From: Gammaproteobacteria bacterium
GTDB lineage: Bacteria > Pseudomonadota > Gammaproteobacteria > DSM-16500
NCBI GenBank assembly: GCA_009885665.1
Contig: VFKI01000167.1
Span: 1 to 9,304, forward strand
DNA length: 9,304 nt
Direction of reading: 5' to 3'
This document shows, piece by piece, positions 4,911 through 9,304 of this stretch (its first letter is position 1; each line of letters opens with the position of its first letter). Below the pieces are notes generated by a model. That model saw only the letters and a program-made list of their open reading frames with translations, made no database searches and was not told where the DNA came from. A program made the translations under genes and the position numbers.

Positions 4911-7103
4911 TTACAGCGCTGCGGACGTAGCAGGGGCTTGTTCAGCTAAGCGTGCCGCTAATCGTGTTAATCTTTGATTTTCGCGGTTATTGTTTACGGC
5001 CAAGCGTATGGCTTTCTTTTGCCCCACGACGATGACTAATTGACGTCCGCGCGTTACGCCTGTATATAATAAATTGCGCGCCAATAAAGTGTAATGTTGC
5101 GTTGAAAGTGGCATAACCACGATGGGAAATTCTGATCCCTGACTTTTGTGGATGCTGATGGCATATGCCAGTGAAATTTCATCTAATTCATTGAAGTCAT
5201 AATTAATCAATCGCCCATCAAAATCAATGCTGAGGCTATGTTTTTCTAAATTAATGCTATGCACAAAACCAATGTCACCATTGAATACTTCTTTCTGATA
5301 ATTGTTGACAGTTTGTATCACTTTATCTTGTGGTGCTAGCGTCCAACCAAAACGCGTAATTTTAGGTTCAGCGTGTCCATTCAACATCTGTTGTAATGCG
5401 CTGTTTAATGCAATTGTGCCCAATCCACCGCGATTCATTGGCGTCAATACTTGAATGTGACGAATGGGATCGCATTGTAAACTGGCGGGTAAACGCGTTG
5501 TCACTAATTGTAAAACTTTATCGCGAATCTCTTCCGGTGTTTCAGCATAACTCACAAAAAAATCGGCAGGTTTTTCTGCGCTATGCTGGCCTGAGACCGG
5601 CATGTCGCCTTTATTGATGCGGTGTGCATTTTGAATAATGTCAGATCCCGCCGCTTGACGAAAAATTTCGGTGAGACGGGCAACCGGCAAGGCGTTAGAG
5701 CGAATGACATCTTGCAATACAGCACCGGCACCCACCGAAGGAAGTTGATCCACATCACCAACAAGAATGAGCATGCAATGCGCGGGCAGCGCACGCAATA
5801 ATTGATGAAACAATATGATGTCGACCATCGATGCTTCATCGACAATCAATACATCAATGGGCAAAGGGTTGCTCTCACTATGTTTAAATGCCATCTCACG
5901 CGGATCAAATTCTAATAAACGGTGTATGGTTGCCGCTTTCATTCCCGTCGTTTCCATCAAGCGCCGCGCCGCGCGTCCAGTTGGCGCACACAATGCGACG
6001 GCGCGACGACTCAATTGCAATATTTTTAATAAGCTATTGACGACGGTTGTTTTACCGACACCTGGCCCCCCCGTGATGACTGCGACGCGACTATCTAATA
6101 CGCATGTGAGCGCATTACGTTGCGACTGTGATAATTGTAAGCCGGTTTTTTTCTCAACCCAAGGAATGGCTGTCGCAATATCAATGTGTTTTCCATGCTT
6201 TTCCGTATTTTGTAGGCGACGAATATGTTTGGCAACTGCGGTTTCGGCGCGGTGTAAGTAACTCGGAAATAGACAAGGTTCATCATCAATTGTTTCGGCA
6301 ATAATGTCGGCGGCGGCAATTTCGGCGCGAATCGCTTCATCGATGATGTCCGTATGTACCTCTAATAATGTGCTGGCGGCATCGCGCAATGCTTCATGCG
6401 GCATCGCGCAATGACCACGGCTGGCATGTAGTTTCAACGTATGTTGTAGACCGGCGCGGGCACGCAAAAGCGAGTCGCTGGGTATCCCCATGTCTTGCGC
6501 TAATTCATCCGCTGTTTTAAAGCCAATGCCATGAATATCTTTAGCAAGACGGTAGGGATTTTGTTGAACGAGGCGTAAGGCGTTTTTACCATAGCTGCGA
6601 AAAATACGCATGGCGCGTGCGGCACTGACGCCGTGTGATTGTAAAAATACCATGATATCACGTACGTTTTGCTGTTCTTGCCAAGCAGTGGTAATGGCTG
6701 CAGCACGTTTTTTGCCGAGCCCCGCCATTTTTTGTAATTTTTCCGGCTGATTTTCAATTACATCAAAAACATCTTTGCCAAAAGTGGCAATTAATTTCTT
6801 GGCAAATCCAGGGCCGACGCCATTTATCATGCCGGATCCCAGGTATTTCTCCATGCCAGTCAAGGTTGCGGGCGGTGTGCCGATTAATTGTGTCGCGCGA
6901 AATTGCATACCAAAACGCGCGTCATTATACCAACTGCCTTCACAGCGTATGCTTTCGCCTGCGCTGATATGGGAAAGATTGCCTGTCACTGTCACGGGTA
7001 GTTGATGGCCGCTGATTTTGACGCGCAGGACACAAAAGCCATTTTCGACATTATGGAAAGTAATGCGTTCGACGGTGCCTTGTAGGGTTGTGCTCGTTTG
7101 CAT
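4911..7103 (-). CDS. recD2: RecD2-like ATP-dependent 5'-3' DNA helicase (SF1B)
   Basis: At 730 aa this is the usual RecD2 length, longer than RecD of RecBCD. An N-terminal OB-like domain spans about 1-75. Tandem helix-hairpin-helix segments include GVGPGFAKKL (95-104), GLGKKRAAAI (128-137) and GIGFKTADELA (192-202). The SF1B helicase core has Walker A GGPGVGKTT (345-353), motif Ia APTGRAARRL, Walker B VDEAS (421-425), motif III GDVDQLPSVG (449-458), NGDIG (608-612), a UvrD-like AISIHKSQGSEFP (648-660) and motif VI YTGVTRGR. All key ATPase residues are present. RecD2 acts without RecBC in mismatch repair and fork stability in bacteria such as Deinococcus and Bacillus; the role here is by family. 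The ATG at 7103 starts the OB region (TLQGTVERI) with a weak AAGAG site. It is divergent from the 7177 gene across 73 bases. Confidence 0.94.
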   Translation of the reverse strand: MQTSTTLQGTVERITFHNVENGFCVLRVKISGHQLPVTVTGNLSHISAGESIRCEGSWYNDARFGMQFRATQLIGTPPATLTGMEKYLGSGMINGVGPGFAKKLIATFGKDVFDVIENQPEKLQKMAGLGKKRAAAITTAWQEQQNVRDIMVFLQSHGVSAARAMRIFRSYGKNALRLVQQNPYRLAKDIHGIGFKTADELAQDMGIPSDSLLRARAGLQHTLKLHASRGHCAMPHEALRDAASTLLEVHTDIIDEAIRAEIAAADIIAETIDDEPCLFPSYLHRAETAVAKHIRRLQNTEKHGKHIDIATAIPWVEKKTGLQLSQSQRNALTCVLDSRVAVITGGPGVGKTTVVNSLLKILQLSRRAVALCAPTGRAARRLMETTGMKAATIHRLLEFDPREMAFKHSESNPLPIDVLIVDEASMVDIILFHQLLRALPAHCMLILVGDVDQLPSVGAGAVLQDVIRSNALPVARLTEIFRQAAGSDIIQNAHRINKGDMPVSGQHSAEKPADFFVSYAETPEEIRDKVLQLVTTRLPASLQCDPIRHIQVLTPMNRGGLGTIALNSALQQMLNGHAEPKITRFGWTLAPQDKVIQTVNNYQKEVFNGDIGFVHSINLEKHSLSIDFDGRLINYDFNELDEISLAYAISIHKSQGSEFPIVVMPLSTQHYTLLARNLLYTGVTRGRQLVIVVGQKKAIRLAVNNNRENQRLTRLAARLAEQAPATSAAL

Positions 7104-7176
7104 ATCACACTCTTAAGGTTTTCTTCATGATATGGGATTACACTGAAGACTCTAAAAGAAAAAGGGGAAGATCACG
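7104..7176. promoter_or_regulatory. Divergent intergenic region between recD2 and the 7177 gene
   Basis: These 73 bases must hold the start signals for both diverging genes. AGGGGAAG (about 7163-7170) is a good ribosome site for the 7177 ATG. AAGAG on the minus strand is a weak one for recD2. No convincing paired -35/-10 boxes were found on either strand. Confidence 0.4.
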
Positions 7177-7707
7177 ATGTCATGGAATCAAGTTACTGAA
7201 CAACTGCCAAGCTGCGCTAAAGCGTATCCTATAACCGATGTTTTAAAAAAACGTATTAGCATATGGTATCCGATTGCAGCCAAAGTGCATAGGCTACAAG
7301 CGCTGATGCGTCAATCTTGGTTTAACGACTGTCTTATCAAGCCAAATGCTGTGACGCCGCTGCATGAGGGTGGTCAATTAATTGATGCCTCTTCTTTGAT
7401 TGCCGATTGCCGCCGCGCCCTTGCCGCTATTCCACCAGATACGGATACGGGGTATGCGGTACTGATGTCATTGTTGGGGCGACAGGGGTTTGCCGGCGCG
7501 TTGATTTATACACTAGAGTCTGCGCTGACAGGCTTGCTGACGTTGGAATTATTTGAAGCGCGCGTTGCCGTGGGGTGTCGGTTACGGATTAAGGGCGATT
7601 TTCAATTGTTAGCGGCACGTCTGGGCACGTGGGGGACAGATGTGACGCGCTTTGCTGAAGGAGAGGCTTTTGAAGAGCAGTATAGACTACGTGATCATGT
7701 CGAGTAG
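7177..7707 (+). CDS. Unknown protein, short paralogue of the 7807 gene product (176 aa)
   Basis: I do not recognise this protein. It has no signal peptide or clear membrane segment. Residues 39-62 carry RLxxLMxxxWFxDxxIK followed by TP, the same pattern as residues 70-93 of the protein encoded at 7807 (11 of 24 identities by eye). A helical region and a segment LLTLELFEARVAVGCRLRI (120-138) follow, which may correspond to residues 124-146 of the larger protein. The gene has a good AGGGGAAG ribosome site and lies 99 bases before its paralogue on the same strand, so the two probably arose by duplication and may be cotranscribed. A secreted host-directed protein would fit the genome type but nothing in the sequence proves it. 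Confidence 0.75.
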   Translation: MSWNQVTEQLPSCAKAYPITDVLKKRISIWYPIAAKVHRLQALMRQSWFNDCLIKPNAVTPLHEGGQLIDASSLIADCRRALAAIPPDTDTGYAVLMSLLGRQGFAGALIYTLESALTGLLTLELFEARVAVGCRLRIKGDFQLLAARLGTWGTDVTRFAEGEAFEEQYRLRDHVE

Positions 7708-7749
7708 CGTGTGATGGGTCACTTTCAGCCTTTCCTTGGCAACCCCTAT

Positions 7750-7785
7750 CGCGTAAAGTCTGCTGAGAGAGCGGGCAGTTACGCG
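7750..7785 (+). promoter_or_regulatory. Inverted repeat/hairpin ahead of the 7807 gene
   Basis: CGCGTAA (7750-7756) pairs with TTACGCG (7779-7785). Inside, CTGC (7760-7763) pairs with GCAG (7775-7778), leaving a 3-base bulge and an 11-base loop. It ends about eight bases before the AAGAAGGA ribosome site of the next gene. No T-run follows, so it is not a typical terminator. An operator or a 5'-leader hairpin are alternatives. Confidence 0.4.
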
Positions 7786-7806
7786 TTGAATTAAGAAGGA
7801 AATGTT

Positions 7807-9183
7807 ATGCATGTACGTGTAGCGTCATCCGCATTCAATTCTGTTGGATCAGCTTCAATAAGAGAGGAAGTGCCCAGTACGCGCTCTGATCCAACATCAT
7901 CGCGGCGTCAGAGTTTCTCGCGACAAGAGGACGTGCCGGCTTTTCGTCGCTGCAGCTTAAGTACTTTGACGCCATGGAGTGAGCAACATAATAATATGGA
8001 TATGTTGCTCGCAAGGCTGAAAAACTTGATGGCAGAGGCGTGGTTTAAAGACGCTTGCATCAAAGAATCTAATCTTACACCCCAACCCCTCTCTATCCAG
8101 CAACATGATTTGCGTTTGCTCATTAAGCGTTTTGCTGCATTACACAACATTGAGCAGCTTGAAGTGCAAATTGAAAAACTCTTATTGTGTCGGAATTTAA
8201 AAGTGGCAGCAGAGAATCAGTGCTGTCAATTTATTGTGACCGATAATTTTTTCGATCATTTTCTTGATCAATTGCAAGATATCCAAGATGAACGGGTAGA
8301 AAAAGCAGAGCAAAAAGATGAAAAAAAAGCGTTAGAAGAAAAAGAGGATGATGGACAAGCGGAAAAAATAGCGAGCATGCAGCCGCCAAAATTACATCGC
8401 ATACTCGCCAAAGTGTATGCGCTATTGAGTGAAAGATTTGCAACGCATGCGGTATCGGCATTGGCTTTTATTGTTGATATGGATCCGCTGATTCAAGAAA
8501 TTGTGCAAGAAACCTGTGTGGATGAACCTATTTATTTTGAGGAATATACCGAAAAATTAAGCAAGGAAATTGGGGATTACTATCGTGAATATGTAGTGCA
8601 AGATCCCATCTTGTCAGATCGATTCAGTCAGTGCCGTAAATTATTGACAAGTCTAGCGTATAAAGATAATGAGCTACAAGAAGCGTATGGTAATATTATT
8701 GCCAGCACAGAGCTTGACGTATTAGCTTCGCCTGAATTATTAAAGCAATATAAACGCGTGAGTCTTGTCCGGATGTTGGATTTTCTTTTTCCGGAAACGC
8801 AGGCGCTGGCTGAACTGTCTGCCTGTGAGCGCAGGCGGTGTAAATGGCGTTTTAATCAAGCCATTCAAAGCAGCGCACAAGTACGCGCATATGGCGCGAA
8901 TTCGTTAAGTGATACGCAAGAAGAAATGGATAATCTTAAAAAATTGATACGTGCCGCCAGTCCAACATGGTTGCCATTGCTAGGCGCGCTGGCGCCGATT
9001 GTCGCGCCACGCCCTGCACGTTCTTGTCTGCGTTTATTTAAAGCTGCACCTGATCATTCCCTCATGGCCGTTTGTGCACAGCTTAAAGCGCAATATGGTA
9101 TACCTGAAATTTATCGGGAGGGAGGGCATGCACTGCCGTCGCTAAAGGTGAGTACGTATACGAAACTAAGGCCCTGCGCATAA
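7807..9183 (+). CDS. Unknown 458-aa protein, C-terminus formed by a MITE insertion
   Basis: I do not recognise this protein. Residues 1-60 are Ser/Arg/Pro-rich and probably disordered. Residues 70-93 carry the RLxxLMxxxWFxDxxIK...TP motif shared with the 7177 product. A strongly charged Glu/Lys/Asp stretch (about 158-187), probably a coiled coil or linker, leads into a long helical region (about 195-435) without transmembrane segments or recognisable catalytic motifs. AAGGA precedes the ATG. The last codons (Arg-Pro-Cys-Ala and the TAA) lie in the left terminal repeat of MITE copy 3, which begins at 9170, so the natural C-terminus has been replaced or cut by the insertion. The original end would lie beyond the MITE, outside the window. 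It could be a truncated but expressed gene or a decaying one; the body has no frameshift or internal stop. Confidence 0.75.
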   Translation: MHVRVASSAFNSVGSASIREEVPSTRSDPTSSRRQSFSRQEDVPAFRRCSLSTLTPWSEQHNNMDMLLARLKNLMAEAWFKDACIKESNLTPQPLSIQQHDLRLLIKRFAALHNIEQLEVQIEKLLLCRNLKVAAENQCCQFIVTDNFFDHFLDQLQDIQDERVEKAEQKDEKKALEEKEDDGQAEKIASMQPPKLHRILAKVYALLSERFATHAVSALAFIVDMDPLIQEIVQETCVDEPIYFEEYTEKLSKEIGDYYREYVVQDPILSDRFSQCRKLLTSLAYKDNELQEAYGNIIASTELDVLASPELLKQYKRVSLVRMLDFLFPETQALAELSACERRRCKWRFNQAIQSSAQVRAYGANSLSDTQEEMDNLKKLIRAASPTWLPLLGALAPIVAPRPARSCLRLFKAAPDHSLMAVCAQLKAQYGIPEIYREGGHALPSLKVSTYTKLRPCA

Positions 9184-9304
9184 ATAACTTTTACACCTTG
9201 CATCCCATCATGGCATCATCTATAAGCGTTCCTCAGTCGAAAAACCTCGAAATACTTCAGTATTCCTGCGATTTTTCTTCTTCCGGTACGCTTATATCTG
9301 ACAC
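9170..9304 (+). mobile_element. MITE-like element, copy 3 (right end outside window)
   Basis: The first 135 bases of the element are visible, in the same orientation as copy 2 and differing from it at three positions. The preceding bases are TAA (9167-9169), the complement of the TTA seen at the other copies, as expected for a TWA target. It lies in the 3' end of the 7807 gene and supplies its stop codon. The visible part keeps the same frame open as in copies 1 and 2. Confidence 0.88.

Noticed and set aside
4789..4977. Small plus-strand ORF between the 171-residue protein gene and recD2.
   Set aside because: It overlaps the 3' ends of both genes, with no ribosome site and no recognisable protein features.
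5815..6261. A 148-codon frame antisense to recD2.
   Set aside because: It lies wholly within the helicase core coding region, which has intact motifs on the opposite strand.

Overview
The window looks like a gammaproteobacterial chromosome of moderate GC. It holds a tolB-pal-cpoB cell-envelope operon in the usual gammaproteobacterial order, a lysine/alanine-rich histone H1-like protein and a RecD2-type helicase. The short repeats near nearly every gene boundary, the H1-like protein and the two unrecognised paralogous proteins at the right end would suit a host-associated member of the Legionellales/Coxiella-like group. That placement is an inference from gene content and style, not from a marker gene.

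Layout. Positions 29-213 and 3114-3224 are two copies (A and B) of one intergenic repeat in opposite orientations. Between them, on the minus strand, lies the tightly packed operon tolB (3081-1774), pal (1763-1212) and cpoB (1208-216). tolQ, tolR and tolA are not upstream of tolB within the window. Positions 3344-3520 and 4113-4289 are two nearly identical 177-bp MITE-like elements, also in opposite orientations, which bracket a histone H1-like gene (3697-4023, plus) that has its own strong terminator. A conserved-looking 171-aa protein of unknown function starts 20 bp beyond the second MITE (4310-4825, plus). It converges with a 730-aa RecD2-like helicase (7103-4911, minus). Divergent from the helicase are two plus-strand genes of unknown function, 7177-7707 and 7807-9183. 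They share a tryptophan-containing motif, so they look like a tandem pair of distant paralogues. The second gene ends inside a third MITE copy at 9170, which runs off the window.

How it fits together. TolB, Pal and CpoB are the periplasmic and outer-membrane half of the Tol-Pal machine, which keeps the outer membrane attached to the cell wall during division and links this to peptidoglycan synthesis. The H1-like protein probably compacts DNA. RecD2 is a 5'-3' DNA helicase of repair and replication-fork maintenance. I see no functional link between these three units. The unifying feature is the repeat architecture: two pairs of inverted repeats each enclose a gene cassette, and the MITE is open end to end in one frame with a length (177 + 3 bp target duplication) that preserves reading frame. 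I found no tRNA, rRNA, CRISPR array, transposase or plasmid/phage gene.
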